Of a DNA stretch of 64,000 nucleotides, positions 16,554 to 26,506 are shown one piece after another. Where the stretch lies: NCBI RefSeq assembly GCF_900107105.1, contig NZ_FNOT01000012.1, forward strand, positions 1 through 64,000, read 5' to 3'. The notes beneath the pieces are model-generated. The model did no database searches, was not told the origin of the DNA, and saw only the letters and a program-made list of their open reading frames with translations. Origin of the DNA: Geodermatophilus africanus (GTDB taxonomy: Bacteria; Actinomycetota; Actinomycetes; Mycobacteriales; Geodermatophilaceae). How positions within the stretch are numbered: the first letter of the stretch is position 1; each line of letters opens with the position of its first letter. The position numbers were made by a program, and so were the translations under genes.

Positions 16554-17258
16554 GTGGCGTCGAGACGGGTGGCCGAGATCCTCCGGGCGGCCTGGGCCGA
16601 GTCCCCCGAGGGCACCGGCCTGCCGGCCAGCCTGGCCGCTGCGTGCGTCCGCTCCCTGTCGGTCAGCGGGGTGGGCATGGCGCTGATGACCGATCAGGGA
16701 CCGGCGGGGATCATCGCCGCGACCGACGGCGCGGCGATGGAACTCGAGGAGCTTCAGTTCACCCTCGGCGAAGGGCCGTGCGTGGACGCCTCCCACAGCG
16801 GCCGCCCGGTACTGCAGCCGGACCTCGCCCGGACCGCGCCGCTGCGCTGGCCGGCCTTCGCCGGCGGCGCGCTGCAGGCCGGCGTCCGCGCCCTCTTCGC
16901 GTTCCCGCTACAGGTGGGCGCCATCCGGGTCGGCGTGCTCGACCTCTACCGGGACCGGGTCGGCCCGCTGTCGGCCGACGAGCTCATCGAGGCCCTGTCG
17001 TTCGCCGACGCAGCGACGCTGGTCCTGCTGAACGTGCAGGCCGGGTACCCGGTGTCGATGCCGGTCCCGGTCCTCGACGACCGGGCCGAGGTGCACCAGG
17101 CGACGGGGGTGGTCTCCGTCCAGGCCGGGGTCGGCCTGGCCGAGGCCCTGGTGCTGCTCCGGGCGCGGGCCTTCGCCGACGAGCGGCCCCTCGGGAACCT
17201 GGCGAGCGACGTCCTCGCGGGGACGGTGTCGTTCCGGAAAGATGACGACACTGGTTGA
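16554..17258 (+). CDS. GAF and ANTAR-like regulator
   Basis: The GAF domain (residues about 25-165) contains LQFTLGEGPCVDASHSGRPV and FAFPLQVGAIRVGVLDLYRD. The C-terminal 55 residues (AEVHQATGVVSVQAGVGLAE, ALVLLRARAFADERPLGNLA) have the ANTAR helix pattern with the conserved Ala and Gly, but the motif is weaker than in its neighbours. The GTG at 16554 is chosen over the upstream ATG because AAGGAGG stands just before it. Its end overlaps or nearly meets the next GAF-ANTAR gene. Confidence 0.82.
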   Translation: MASRRVAEILRAAWAESPEGTGLPASLAAACVRSLSVSGVGMALMTDQGPAGIIAATDGAAMELEELQFTLGEGPCVDASHSGRPVLQPDLARTAPLRWPAFAGGALQAGVRALFAFPLQVGAIRVGVLDLYRDRVGPLSADELIEALSFADAATLVLLNVQAGYPVSMPVPVLDDRAEVHQATGVVSVQAGVGLAEALVLLRARAFADERPLGNLASDVLAGTVSFRKDDDTG

Positions 17259-17322
17259 CCGCAGGGTGTGGTGGCACGGACACGGGTTCGGACCCGGTCG
17301 ACCGGGGCGGGAGGGAGTGACG

Positions 17323-18054
17323 GTGCGGGAACAACGCCTCGCGGAGGTCTTCGTCGAACTCGCCGACACCCTGGTCGAGGACTTCGACGTCGTCGACTTC
17401 CTGCAGACCCTCACCGAGCGCTGTGTCGAACTGGTCGACACCGACGCCGCCGGGTTGATGCTCGACGATCAGCGCGGCCACCTCCAGGTGGTCGCCTACA
17501 CCGACGAGCCCACCCGACTGCTCGAACTGTTCGAGCTGCAGAAGGCCGAGGGTCCCTGCCTGGACTGCTTCGCCACCGGGCAGGTGATCGCGAACGTGGA
17601 CCTGGCCGCTGTCAGGAGCCGGTGGCCGGTGTTCACACAGGCGGCCCTGCGGGAGGGGTTCGCCTACAGCCATGCCCTGCCGCTGCGGCTGCGGCGGCAG
17701 GTGGTCGGCGCGCTGAACCTGTTCACCGTCGAGCGGCGAGCGCTCAGCGAGGACCACCTGGCCGTCGCTCAGGGCATGGCCGACGTCGCCACGATCGGCC
17801 TGTTGCACGAACGGGCCCTGCGCGACCAGGTCGTCCTGGCCGAGCAGCTGCAGACCGCGCTGCACAGCCGGATCGTGATCGAGCAGGCCAAAGGGGTGCT
17901 GTCGGCTCGAGCCGGCATCGGCGTGGGGGAGGCGTTCACCCGCCTGCGGACCCACGCCCGGCGCACCGGTGAGCAGCTGACGGCCGTCGCGGAGGCCGTG
18001 GTGACCGGCACGCTGGACGACGGCGACCTCCGGCCGGTGATGGACCTGGCGTGA
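17323..18054 (+). CDS. GAF and ANTAR domain regulator
   Basis: The GAF domain (about 10-165) shows VDTDAAGLMLDDQRGHLQVV, QKAEGPCLDCFATGQVIANV and LPLRLRRQVVGALNLFTVER. The ANTAR domain (about 180-235) has RIVIEQAKGVLSARAGI and AFTRLRTHARRTGEQLTAVA. GGGAGG before the GTG at 17323 supports this start; an ATG at 17242 would add 27 residues that do not look like protein. It is the third GAF-ANTAR protein within 4 kb. Confidence 0.85.
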   Translation: MREQRLAEVFVELADTLVEDFDVVDFLQTLTERCVELVDTDAAGLMLDDQRGHLQVVAYTDEPTRLLELFELQKAEGPCLDCFATGQVIANVDLAAVRSRWPVFTQAALREGFAYSHALPLRLRRQVVGALNLFTVERRALSEDHLAVAQGMADVATIGLLHERALRDQVVLAEQLQTALHSRIVIEQAKGVLSARAGIGVGEAFTRLRTHARRTGEQLTAVAEAVVTGTLDDGDLRPVMDLA

Positions 18055-18372
18055 GCCGGAGGAGGCTGAACATCCCCATCACGCGGCTGTAGCTGGGGGT
18101 CCGCGAGGACCGGTTCCCCACCTGCGCGCCGGCGTCCTGCGTGGCGTCGCGTTCACTGCCGAGGACATCAGATGGATCGGCCGGATGCGGCCCGAGCTGA
18201 TGGGAGGGCGCCGCGGCGGCCGTCAGATGGGTACACCGGGCGGGGTGGGGACGCCGGAGGGGCAGCAGACCGCTGCCGCCCCGGCCCGTCCCGAGCCGTC
18301 GGCGGAGATGATCGCCGGCTGGGCGCAGCTGAGCGCGCACCGGCCCGCACCCCGAAATGCGACGCGCCGCCA

Positions 18373-18410
18373 CTGACCCTGACTGGTCGTCGACGACCAG
18401 TCAGGGTCAG
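18373..18410. terminator. Perfect 38-bp palindrome, probable two-way terminator
   Basis: The left 19 bases are the exact reverse complement of the right 19, with a GTCGAC centre. It lies between the last GAF-ANTAR gene and the convergent kdpC stop, so it can end both transcripts. There is no T-run. The rest of 18055-18428 holds nothing else that I can identify. Confidence 0.7.
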
Positions 18411-18428
18411 CTGCGGCGGGAGCGGAAC

Positions 18429-19037
18429 TCAGGCCTCGCCCAGTCCGTCCAGCGCCAGGTTGAGCTGGACGACGTTGACGTGGGGGGCACCGATGAACCC
18501 GAGGTCCCGGCCCGAGGTGTACTGAGCCACCAGGCTCGCCACCTCCGCGGCTGGCAGTCCGCGGATCGCGGCGACCCGGTCGACCTGGATGGCGGCGTAG
18601 GCCGGGGAGATGTGCGGGTCGAGACCGGAGGCCGAGGCGGTCACCGCGTCCGGCGGCACGTCGGCGGGGTCGACCCTGTTGAGGGCGGCCACGGCGGTGC
18701 GCCGCTCCTCGACCAGCGCGGCCAGCTCCGGTGAGTTCGGGCCGAGGTTGGAGCCGCCGGAGGCCGTGCCGTCGTACTCCGACGCCGACGGGCGGGGCTG
18801 GAAGTACTGCGGCAGCGGATCCTCGTCGGCGTCGCTGTAGGCCTGCCCGATGAGCGAGGAGCCGACGACCGCGCCGTTGGCCTTGACCAGCGACCCGTCG
18901 GCCTGGCCAGGTGCGAGCACCTGCGCCAGCCCGGTCACGGCCAGCGGGTAGACCAGGCCGAGCACGAGGGTGGCCAGGAGCAGGGCCCGAGCGGCGGCCA
19001 CGTACTGCCGACCGGTGCGGGACAGGGGAGCGGACAT
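18429..19037 (-). CDS. kdpC: Potassium-transporting ATPase subunit C
   Basis: The 202-residue protein has one N-terminal membrane helix (ALLLATLVLGLVYPLAVTGL), the KdpC signature GSSLIGQAY, then YFQPRPSASEYDG, SNLGPNSPEL and DPHISPAYAAIQVDRVAAIR. KdpC stabilises the KdpAB complex. The ATG overlaps the kdpB stop by one base (TGATG), so it is translationally coupled and is the last gene of the operon. Confidence 0.95.
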   Translation of the reverse strand: MSAPLSRTGRQYVAAARALLLATLVLGLVYPLAVTGLAQVLAPGQADGSLVKANGAVVGSSLIGQAYSDADEDPLPQYFQPRPSASEYDGTASGGSNLGPNSPELAALVEERRTAVAALNRVDPADVPPDAVTASASGLDPHISPAYAAIQVDRVAAIRGLPAAEVASLVAQYTSGRDLGFIGAPHVNVVQLNLALDGLGEA

Positions 19038-21079
19038 CACGCGATCCCGGGGAGGAGGCTGACGAGCAGGTCGATGAGCTTGATCCCGACGAACGGCAGC
19101 ACCGCGCCGCCGGCGCCGTAGACCAGCAGGTTGCGGCGCAGCATCGCCGAGGCCGACGCCGGGGTGTACCGGACGCCGCGCAGGGCCAGCGGCACCAGCG
19201 CCACGATGATCAGCGCGTTGAAGACGACGGCCGAGAGGATCGCCGACTGCGGCGAGGACAGCCGCATCACGTTGAGCGCGTCGAGCGTCGGGAAGGCGCC
19301 GGCGAACATGGCCGGCAGGATCGCGAAGTATTTGGCCAGGTCGTTGGCGATGGAGAAGGTGGTCAGCGATCCGCGGGTGATCAGCAGCTGCTTGCCGATC
19401 TCGACGATCTCGATGAGCTTCGTCGGGTTGGAGTCGAGGTCGACCATGTTGCCGGCCTCCTTCGCCGCGGTCGTCCCGGTGTTCATCGCGACCCCGACGT
19501 CGGCCTGCGCCATGGCCGGGGCGTCGTTGGTGCCGTCGCCGGTCATGGCGACCAGCCGGCCGCCGTCCTGCTCGCGCCGGATGAGGGCGAGCTTGTCCTC
19601 CGGGGTGGCCTCGGCCAGCACGTCGTCCACGCCGGCCTCGTCGGCGATCGCCCGGGCGGTGCGCTCGTTGTCCCCGGTGATCATGACGGTGCGGATGCCC
19701 ATGCGGCGCAGCTGGTCGAACCGCCCGCGCATGCCCTCCTTGACAACGTCCTTGAGGTGGATGACCCCGAGCACCCGGGCGCCGGCGTCGTCGCACGCCG
19801 CCAGTGCCAGGGGAGTGCCGCCGGAGCCGGCGATCGCGTCGACGACCTGGCCGACCTCGGGCGCGACGGTCCCGCCCTGCGCGCGCACCCAGCCGGTGAC
19901 CGCGGCTGCCGCGCCCTTGCGCAGCTGCCGCCCGTCCGGCAGGTCGACCCCGCTCATCCGGGTCTGCGCGGTGAAGGCGACGAAGCGAGCACCTGGGAGG
20001 TCTGAGCGCTCCCGCAGCCCGTAGGCCGTCTTCGCGAGGACGACCACGCTGCGGCCCTCGGGGGTGGCGTCGGCAATCGAGGCGAGCTGGGCGGCGTCGG
20101 CCAACTCCTTCTCGTCGGCACCGCCGACGGGCAGGAACTCGGTCGCCTGCCGGTTGCCCAGCGTGATGGTGCCGGTCTTGTCGAGCAGCAGCGTGCCGAC
20201 GTCGCCGGCCGCCTCCACCGCGCGGCCGCTCATCGCCAGCACATTGCGCTGCACGAGCCGGTCCATGCCGGCGATGCCGATGGCCGACAGCAGCGCCCCG
20301 ATCGTGGTCGGGATGAGGCAGACGACCAGCGCGATGAGGACGGCGGTGTCCTGCCGGGCGCCGGAGTAGATCGCCAGCGGCTGCAGGGTGACGACAGCGA
20401 GGAGGAACACGACGGTCAGCGAGCTGAGCAGGATGTTCAGCGCGATCTCGTTGGGCGTCTTCTGCCGGGCGGCGCCCTCCACCAGGGCGATCATCCGGTC
20501 GACGAAGGTCTCGCCGGGCCTGCTGGTGATCCGCACGACGATCCGGTCCGAAAGCACCGTGGTGCCGCCGGTGACGGCCGATCGGTCGCCGCCGGACTCG
20601 CGGATCACCGGGGCCGACTCGCCGGTGATGGCCGACTCGTCGACGCTGGCGATGCCCTCGACGACGTCGCCGTCGCCGGGGATGACCTGGCCGGCGACGA
20701 CGACCACGGTGTCGCCGGGCTGCAGGCCGGCGGCGGGCACCTCACGGCCGTCGAGCAGGTGGGCGACGGTTGTCGTCCGTGCCTTGCGCAGCGTGGCGGC
20801 CTGCGCCTTGCCGCGCCCCTCCGCCACGGCCTCGGCCAGGTTGGCGAACAGCACAGTCAGCCACAGCCAGCCGGCGATCAACCAGCCGAACAGGGTCGGG
20901 TCGAGGACGGCCAGGACGGTGGAGAAGACCGAGCCGACCCAGACCACGAGGATGACCGGTTGGCGCACCAGGCCGCGCGGGTCCAGCTTGCGGACGGCAC
21001 CGGCGACCGCCGGGCCGAGCTGGCCCGCACTGAGCAGGGACAGGGTGGACGCGGGGACGGGGCCCGTCGTGGAGGTCAC
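19037..21079 (-). CDS. kdpB: Potassium-transporting P-type ATPase subunit B
   Basis: The 680-residue protein carries the P-type ATPase motifs: TGES in the actuator domain, [12 protein letters not shown] with the phosphorylated Asp, and [10 protein letters not shown] in the P domain, together with about seven membrane helices. The length is that of typical KdpB (about 680). It hydrolyses ATP to drive K+ uptake through KdpA. It starts three bases after the kdpA stop. Confidence 0.97.
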   Translation of the reverse strand: MTSTTGPVPASTLSLLSAGQLGPAVAGAVRKLDPRGLVRQPVILVVWVGSVFSTVLAVLDPTLFGWLIAGWLWLTVLFANLAEAVAEGRGKAQAATLRKARTTTVAHLLDGREVPAAGLQPGDTVVVVAGQVIPGDGDVVEGIASVDESAITGESAPVIRESGGDRSAVTGGTTVLSDRIVVRITSRPGETFVDRMIALVEGAARQKTPNEIALNILLSSLTVVFLLAVVTLQPLAIYSGARQDTAVLIALVVCLIPTTIGALLSAIGIAGMDRLVQRNVLAMSGRAVEAAGDVGTLLLDKTGTITLGNRQATEFLPVGGADEKELADAAQLASIADATPEGRSVVVLAKTAYGLRERSDLPGARFVAFTAQTRMSGVDLPDGRQLRKGAAAAVTGWVRAQGGTVAPEVGQVVDAIAGSGGTPLALAACDDAGARVLGVIHLKDVVKEGMRGRFDQLRRMGIRTVMITGDNERTARAIADEAGVDDVLAEATPEDKLALIRREQDGGRLVAMTGDGTNDAPAMAQADVGVAMNTGTTAAKEAGNMVDLDSNPTKLIEIVEIGKQLLITRGSLTTFSIANDLAKYFAILPAMFAGAFPTLDALNVMRLSSPQSAILSAVVFNALIIVALVPLALRGVRYTPASASAMLRRNLLVYGAGGAVLPFVGIKLIDLLVSLLPGIA

Positions 21080-21082
21080 TTC

Positions 21083-22741
21083 TCAGAGCCCTTCGGCGAG
21101 CGGTCCCAGCGCGAGCGCCGGGAAGAAGGTGAGGCCGACGACGACGAGCGTCACGGCGGTGAGCAGTCCGACGAACAGCGGGCGGTGCGTGGGAAAGGTG
21201 CCGGCGGTGACCGCGGTGCGGCCCTGCGCGGCCAGCCGTCCGGCCAGGGCCAGGACCAGCACGATCGGCAGGAACCGGCCGAACGCCACCGCCAGCCCGA
21301 GGGCCACATTGAAGAACGGCGTGTTGGCCGAGAGGCCGGCGAACGCCGAGCCGTTGTTGTTCGCCGCGGACGTGAAGGCGTAGAGCACCTCGGAGAGCCC
21401 GTGCGGGCCTTCGTTGAGCAAGGACGCCTGCCCGGCGGGCACCGCGATCGCCACCGCCGTGCCGATGAGCACCAGGGCGGGCGTGGCGAGCAGGTACAGC
21501 GAGGCGAGCGTCATCTCCCGCCGGCCCAGCCGCTTGCCGAGGTACTCCGGCGTCCGGCCGACCATGAGGCCGGCGACGAAGACGGCGACGACGGCCAGCA
21601 CGAGCATCCCGTACAGACCCGAGCCGACGCCGCCCGGCGCGACCTCACCGAGCATCATGTTCAGCAGCACGACGCCGCCGCCGAGCGGGGTGTAGCTGTC
21701 GTGCAGCGAGTTGACCGCGCCGGTCGAGGTCAGCGTCGTCGCTGCTCCGAAGAGCGCCGACAGCGGCTCGCCGTAGCGCACCTCCTTGCCCTCCATCGCG
21801 GCCCCGGCGAGCTGCGTCGCCGTGCCGCCGGCCCGCGCCTCGAACCAGCTGACCAGCGTGATCGAGGCGGTGGCCAGCGTGGCCATCACGCCGAGGATCG
21901 CGTAGCCCTGGCGCTGGTCGCCCACCATCCGCCCGAACGTGCGCGGCAGCGCGAACGGGATCAGCAGCAGCAGGAAGACCTGGAACAGGGAGACCCAAGC
22001 GGTCGGGCCCTCGAACGGGTGCGCGGAGTTGGCGTTGTAGAACCCGCCGCCGTTGGTGCCGATCTCCTTGATCGCCTCCTGCGAGGCGACCGGGCCGCCG
22101 GGCAGGAACTGCGTCGCACCGGCCAGCGTGCTCACCTCCGTCCCGGAGGACAGGTTCTGTACCACGCCGCCCAGGACGAGGACGACGGCGCCGATCATGG
22201 AAAGCGGCAGCAGGATGCGGGTGACCGCGCGGGTCAGGTCGACCCAGAAGTTGCCCAGCCGGTCGGTCCGCGTGCGGGCGAAGCCGCGCACCACTGCGAT
22301 CGCCACCGCGATTCCGGTCGCCGCGGAGACGAAGTTCTGCACCGCCAGCCCGGCCATCTGGACCAGGTGGCCCATCGTGGACTCACCGCTGTAGCCCTGC
22401 CAGTTCGTGTTGGTCACGAAGCTGACGGCGGTGTTCCAGGCCGAGCCGGGCTCGACGGCCGTCATGTCGTTGGACAGCGGCAGCCACAACTGCACCCGCT
22501 GCAGGAGGTACAGGAACAGGACGCCGATGACGGAGAAGGCGAGCACGCTGCGCAGGTGGACCGGCCAGCGCTGCTCACTGTCGGCGTCCACGCTCACCGC
22601 GCGGTACACCAGCTGTTCCACCCGCCAGTGCCGGTCGGTGGTGAACACCCGCGCCATCCAATCGCCCAGCGGGCGGTGCACCGCCACGAGCGCCGCCACG
22701 AGGAGCGCGACCTGCAGCCAGCCGGCCGCCGCGGCGCTCAA
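21083..22741 (-). CDS. kdpA: Potassium-transporting ATPase subunit A (K+ channel-like)
   Basis: The 552-residue protein has about ten membrane helices and the four filter-like regions of KdpA, among them [29 protein letters not shown] and NNNGSAFAG. It binds and translocates K+. Its ATG overlaps the kdpF stop, which keeps the subunits coupled. The length matches the family (about 555-560). Confidence 0.97.
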   Translation of the reverse strand: MSAAAAGWLQVALLVAALVAVHRPLGDWMARVFTTDRHWRVEQLVYRAVSVDADSEQRWPVHLRSVLAFSVIGVLFLYLLQRVQLWLPLSNDMTAVEPGSAWNTAVSFVTNTNWQGYSGESTMGHLVQMAGLAVQNFVSAATGIAVAIAVVRGFARTRTDRLGNFWVDLTRAVTRILLPLSMIGAVVLVLGGVVQNLSSGTEVSTLAGATQFLPGGPVASQEAIKEIGTNGGGFYNANSAHPFEGPTAWVSLFQVFLLLLIPFALPRTFGRMVGDQRQGYAILGVMATLATASITLVSWFEARAGGTATQLAGAAMEGKEVRYGEPLSALFGAATTLTSTGAVNSLHDSYTPLGGGVVLLNMMLGEVAPGGVGSGLYGMLVLAVVAVFVAGLMVGRTPEYLGKRLGRREMTLASLYLLATPALVLIGTAVAIAVPAGQASLLNEGPHGLSEVLYAFTSAANNNGSAFAGLSANTPFFNVALGLAVAFGRFLPIVLVLALAGRLAAQGRTAVTAGTFPTHRPLFVGLLTAVTLVVVGLTFFPALALGPLAEGL

Positions 22742-22830
22742 CAGAACCGATCCGGGAAGAGCAGGGACGCCAGCAGGTACAGCACCAGCCCGGCCGCGAC
22801 CACCAACCCCACGACGTCGAGCACGCTCAC
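22738..22830 (-). CDS. kdpF: KdpF small membrane subunit
   Basis: The 30-residue peptide ([19 protein letters not shown] near its centre and end) is one membrane helix followed by PDRFC, the usual form of KdpF, which stabilises the complex. The GTG at 22830 forms a GTGA overlap with the small gene before it, and GGAG lies at a good distance. Confidence 0.88.
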   Translation of the reverse strand: MSVLDVVGLVVAAGLVLYLLASLLFPDRFC

Positions 22831-22910
22831 AGCCGCTCCACCCCGCGCAGCGCCAGCACCAGCAGTCCGAAGACCGCCAGCGTCAGGACCACGAACACCA
22901 CGTCGGCCAC
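22827..22910 (-). CDS. 27-residue membrane peptide at the head of the kdp operon
   Basis: The peptide is a single hydrophobic helix ([20 protein letters not shown]) ending GVERL. Its TGA overlaps the kdpF start, so translation appears to be coupled. It is too short for routine annotation. The extreme hydrophobicity, the basic end and the precise overlap argue that it is real. It may be an extra Kdp subunit or a leader peptide. The GTG at 22910 is the first possible start. Confidence 0.6.
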   Translation of the reverse strand: MADVVFVVLTLAVFGLLVLALRGVERL

Positions 22911-23001
22911 GGCCGCACACCCTCGATCCGATCCCGGGCGGACGACTCGCCGCCGTCCGCAGAGCCGGACGCTAGGAGGGTCGGGCGCTCCCGACGCCGG
23001 C

Positions 23002-23120
23002 CCTGACGGCTTCCTGACGCCCCTCGACCCGTCCTTGACGCAGCCCTGACACGACGAGCGCTCCCGCGTCCCGACACGCGTCCTGTGGGGGAGGCGCCGA
23101 TCTCTGACGAGACCTTGACG
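23002..23120. promoter_or_regulatory. Three phased direct-repeat pairs: probable KdpE operators
   Basis: Six copies of (C/T)(C/T)TGAC(G/A) begin at 23002, 23013, 23034, 23045, 23103 and 23114. Within each pair the spacing is exactly 11 bases; the first two pairs are 32 bases apart. OmpR/PhoB-type regulators bind tandem half-sites with 11-base spacing, and KdpE belongs to that family. The sites fill the region between kdpF (minus strand) and kdpD (plus strand), so they could control both. Confidence 0.65.
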
Positions 23121-23157
23121 ACCGGAGCAACCGGCAGCGGGCCGGTTCGGGGCGATC

Positions 23158-25704
23158 ATGGACGGCATGCCACGCGGGATCCTGCGCATCTACCTGGGCG
23201 CCGCCCCCGGCGTCGGGAAGACCTTCGCCGTGCTGGGTGAGGCGCACCGTCGGCTGTCCCGGGGAACCGACGTGGTCGTCGGTCTGGTGGAGACCCACGG
23301 TCGTGCTCACACGGCCGAGCAGCTGGAGGGGCTCGAGGTCCTTCCTCGCGCCGAGGTCACCTACCGCGGGGCCACCCTCCTCGAGCTCGACGTCGACGCC
23401 GTGCTGGCCCGCCGTCCCGAGTTCGTGGTCATCGACGAGCTCGCGCACACCAACGCGCCCGGTTCCCGGCACGCCAAGCGCTGGGAGGACGTCGAGCAGG
23501 TGCTGGACGCCGGGATCAGCGTGCTGACCACGGTGAACGTGCAGCACCTCGAGAGCCTCAACGACGTGGTCGAGCAGATCACCGGCGTGCCGCAGCGGGA
23601 GACGGTGCCCGACGCCGTGGTGCGCCGGGCCGACCAGATCGAGCTGGTCGACATGTCCCCGGAGGCGCTGCGCCGCCGGCTGGCGCACGGCAACGTCTAC
23701 GCCGCCGAGAGGATCGACGCGGCGATGGGGAACTACTTCCGGATCGGCAACCTCACGGCGCTGCGCGAACTCGCCCTGCTGTGGCTCGCGGACCGGGTGG
23801 ACGAGGGGCTGCGGCGCTACCGGACCGAGCACGCCATCGACCACGTGTGGGAGGCGCGGGAACGGGTGGTCGTCGCCCTCACCGGCGGGCCGGAAGGAGA
23901 GACCCTGATCCGGCGCGCCGCCCGGATCGCCGCCCGCTCCGCCCGCGGCAGCGAGATCGACCTCCTCGCGGTGCACGTGCTCGCCGGCGACGGGCTGGCC
24001 GGCGCCTCGACCACGGCCCTGCAGCGGCAGCGGCAACTGGTCGAGGACCTCGGCGGCAGCTTCCACCAAGTGGTGGGCGACGACATCCCGCGCGCGCTGC
24101 TGGACTTCGCCCGCGCCGCCGGGGCCACCCAGCTGGTCATCGGCACCAGCCGGCGCGCCCGGCTGGCCCGGGCGGTCCGGTCGGGGATCGGCGCGGAGGT
24201 GGTGGCGCACTCCGGCGAGATCGACGTCCACCTGGTCACCCACGCGGCCGCCGGCGGTCGGGGGCTGCGCCTGCCGCCGTTGACCGGCTCGGTGGACCCC
24301 CGTCGCCGCTGGCTGGGCCTCGCCCTGACCGCCGTCGGCATCCCGGCGCTCACCGCCGTGTGCCTGGCCAGCTCGGCCGCACTGTCCCTGGCCAGCGTCA
24401 TGCTCGTGTTCCTGCTGCTGGTCGTCGCCGTCGCGCTGGTCGGGGGGCTGTGGCCGGCGCTGGCCGCCGCGGTGGTGAGCAACCTGTCGGTGAACTGGTT
24501 CTTCACCCCGCCCACCGGGCGGCTGCACGTGGACCGCGTCGACAACCTGTTGGCCCTCGTGGCCTACCTGCTCACCGCGGTCGCGGTGGCCACCGTCGTC
24601 GACCGGTCGGCCCGCCGGGCAGCCGACGCCGCGCGGTCCCGGGCCGAGACGGCGATGCTGGCCTCGCTGTCCCGGTCGGTTCTCGCCGGTGAACGGGGGC
24701 TGCCGACGCTGTTGGAGCAGATCCGTGAGGCGTTCGGTCTGACGTCGGTGTCGATGGTCGAGGGCACGGACGGCGGTGAGCGGACGGTCGGCTCCTGCGG
24801 CGATCCCACCCCGCGGACCACCGACGAGGTCGCCATCACCGACTCCCTGGTGCTGCGGCTCTGCGGGCGCCCCCTGTCCGCCGGCGACCGCCGGGTGCTC
24901 GTCGCCTTCGCCGAGCAGGCCGCAGTGGCGCTCCAGCAGGGCCGGCTGACCGCGCAGGCGGCCGAGGCCGATCGCCTGGCGGCGGCCAACAGCATGCGGA
25001 CCGCCCTGTTGGCCGCGGTCAGCCACGACCTGCGCACCCCGCTGGCCGGCATCAAGGCGGCCTCCTCGGCGCTGCGGTCGACGGATCTCGATCTGACCGA
25101 CGCCGACCGCGCCGAACTCGTGGAGACGGTGGACGCCTCCGCCGACCGGCTCGCCGCCCTCGTGGACAACCTGCTCGACATGAGCCGGCTGCAGGCCGGC
25201 GCGGTCACTCCGGCCCTGGGCCCGTCGGACCTGCCCGACGTCGTCACCCGCGCGATGTCCTGGCTGGACGCCGACGAGCAGGCGCGGGTGCACCTGGACT
25301 GGTCCGACGACCTGCCCCCCGTCCTCGCCGACCCCGGTTTCCTCGAGCGCATCGTCGCCAACCTCGTCGGCAACGCCGCACGGCACGCTCCCCGCGGGCC
25401 CATCACCGTGTCGGGCGGCGGCGTGGACGGACGAGTCGAGCTCCGGGTGACCGACCAGGGACCGGGGATCCCGATCGCGGACCGGGACCGGGTCTTCGAG
25501 GCCTTCCAGCGGCTGGGCGACAAACCCTCCGGCCAGGGCGTGGGTCTGGGCCTGGCCGTCGCCCGCGGGCTCACCGAGGCGATGGGCGGCACGCTCATCG
25601 TCGAGGACACCCCTGGCGGCGGGGTCACGATGGTGGTGTCCCTCGGCCCGGCCGACGCCCGCTCGGACACCGTGCCGACGCCGGTACCCGCGAGCGCCCG
25701 ATGA
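23158..25704 (+). CDS. kdpD: Sensor histidine kinase KdpD
   Basis: The 848-residue protein has the KdpD N-terminal domain with Walker A GAAPGVGKT and Walker B FVVIDELAHTNAPG (residues 1-210), a universal-stress-like domain (about 240-370), four membrane helices of the DUF4118 block (about 385-490), a GAF-like region, the HisKA segment VSHDLRTPLAGIK with the phosphorylated His (about 622), and HATPase_c (NLVGNAARHAP, GPGIPIADRDRVFEAF). It senses K+ limitation. It overlaps kdpE by ATGA. Confidence 0.97.
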   Translation: MDGMPRGILRIYLGAAPGVGKTFAVLGEAHRRLSRGTDVVVGLVETHGRAHTAEQLEGLEVLPRAEVTYRGATLLELDVDAVLARRPEFVVIDELAHTNAPGSRHAKRWEDVEQVLDAGISVLTTVNVQHLESLNDVVEQITGVPQRETVPDAVVRRADQIELVDMSPEALRRRLAHGNVYAAERIDAAMGNYFRIGNLTALRELALLWLADRVDEGLRRYRTEHAIDHVWEARERVVVALTGGPEGETLIRRAARIAARSARGSEIDLLAVHVLAGDGLAGASTTALQRQRQLVEDLGGSFHQVVGDDIPRALLDFARAAGATQLVIGTSRRARLARAVRSGIGAEVVAHSGEIDVHLVTHAAAGGRGLRLPPLTGSVDPRRRWLGLALTAVGIPALTAVCLASSAALSLASVMLVFLLLVVAVALVGGLWPALAAAVVSNLSVNWFFTPPTGRLHVDRVDNLLALVAYLLTAVAVATVVDRSARRAADAARSRAETAMLASLSRSVLAGERGLPTLLEQIREAFGLTSVSMVEGTDGGERTVGSCGDPTPRTTDEVAITDSLVLRLCGRPLSAGDRRVLVAFAEQAAVALQQGRLTAQAAEADRLAAANSMRTALLAAVSHDLRTPLAGIKAASSALRSTDLDLTDADRAELVETVDASADRLAALVDNLLDMSRLQAGAVTPALGPSDLPDVVTRAMSWLDADEQARVHLDWSDDLPPVLADPGFLERIVANLVGNAARHAPRGPITVSGGGVDGRVELRVTDQGPGIPIADRDRVFEAFQRLGDKPSGQGVGLGLAVARGLTEAMGGTLIVEDTPGGGVTMVVSLGPADARSDTVPTPVPASAR

Positions 25705-26375
25705 CCCGGGTGCTGGTGATCGACGACGATCCGCAGCTGTTGCGCGCGCTGCGGATCACGCTGCGCGCGGCCGGGCACGACGTCGACACGGCTCCCGACG
25801 GCCGGACGGCCCTGCAGCAGGCTGCAGCGGTCCACCCGGACGTCGTCGTGCTGGACCTCGGCCTGCCCGACCTCGACGGCACGGAGGTGCTCGCCGGCCT
25901 CCGCCCCTGGTACACCGGCCCGGTGCTGGTGCTCTCCGCCCGCGCGGACAGCCAGGACAAGGTGCACGCGCTCGACGCCGGTGCCGACGACTACGTGACC
26001 AAGCCCTTCGACATGGGCGAGCTGCTCGCCCGGCTGCGCGCGGCGCTGCGCCGGGGGCCCAGCGAAGCAGCCGAGCCCGTCGTCACGACCGACCACTTCA
26101 CCGTCGACCTGGCCGACCGTCAGGTCACGGTGGACGGCACCCCGGTGCGCCTGACCCCGACGGAGTGGGGACTGCTGGAGGCCCTGGTCCGGCACCCGGG
26201 GAGGTTGATCGCCCAGCGTCAGCTGCTGCAGTCGGTCTGGGGCCCGGCGTACGAGAAGGAGACCCACTACCTGCGCGTCTACCTGGCCCAACTGCGACGC
26301 AAGCTGGAACCGGATCCGGCCCACCCGCGCTACCTGCGCACCGAACCTGGGATGGGGTACCGCTTCACGCCCTGA
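25701..26375 (+). CDS. kdpE: Response regulator KdpE
   Basis: The 224-residue OmpR-family protein has a receiver domain (RVLVIDDDPQLLRALRITLR; phospho-Asp in VVLDLGLPDLDG; Lys in YVTKPFDMGELLARLRAAL) and a winged-helix DNA-binding domain ending TEPGMGYRFTP. It receives phosphate from KdpD and activates kdpFABC, probably at the repeats at 23002-23120. Confidence 0.97.
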   Translation: MTRVLVIDDDPQLLRALRITLRAAGHDVDTAPDGRTALQQAAAVHPDVVVLDLGLPDLDGTEVLAGLRPWYTGPVLVLSARADSQDKVHALDAGADDYVTKPFDMGELLARLRAALRRGPSEAAEPVVTTDHFTVDLADRQVTVDGTPVRLTPTEWGLLEALVRHPGRLIAQRQLLQSVWGPAYEKETHYLRVYLAQLRRKLEPDPAHPRYLRTEPGMGYRFTP

Positions 26376-26506
26376 CGACCGCCCCGAACGGCAGCCGGCG
26401 CTAAGAAAATGTCAAGAACGGGCCCGTCATCAGCGCCTCCGCCGTCCGCCGCGCATCGTGGACGCAGGCCTGCGATGTCGTCGGCCGCCGAGACGGACGG
26501 GAGACG

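Noticed and set aside
18185..18376. 63-codon frame between the signalling cluster and kdpC
   Set aside because: Gly/Arg/Pro-rich composition, no ribosome site and no domain; it ends at the terminator palindrome.
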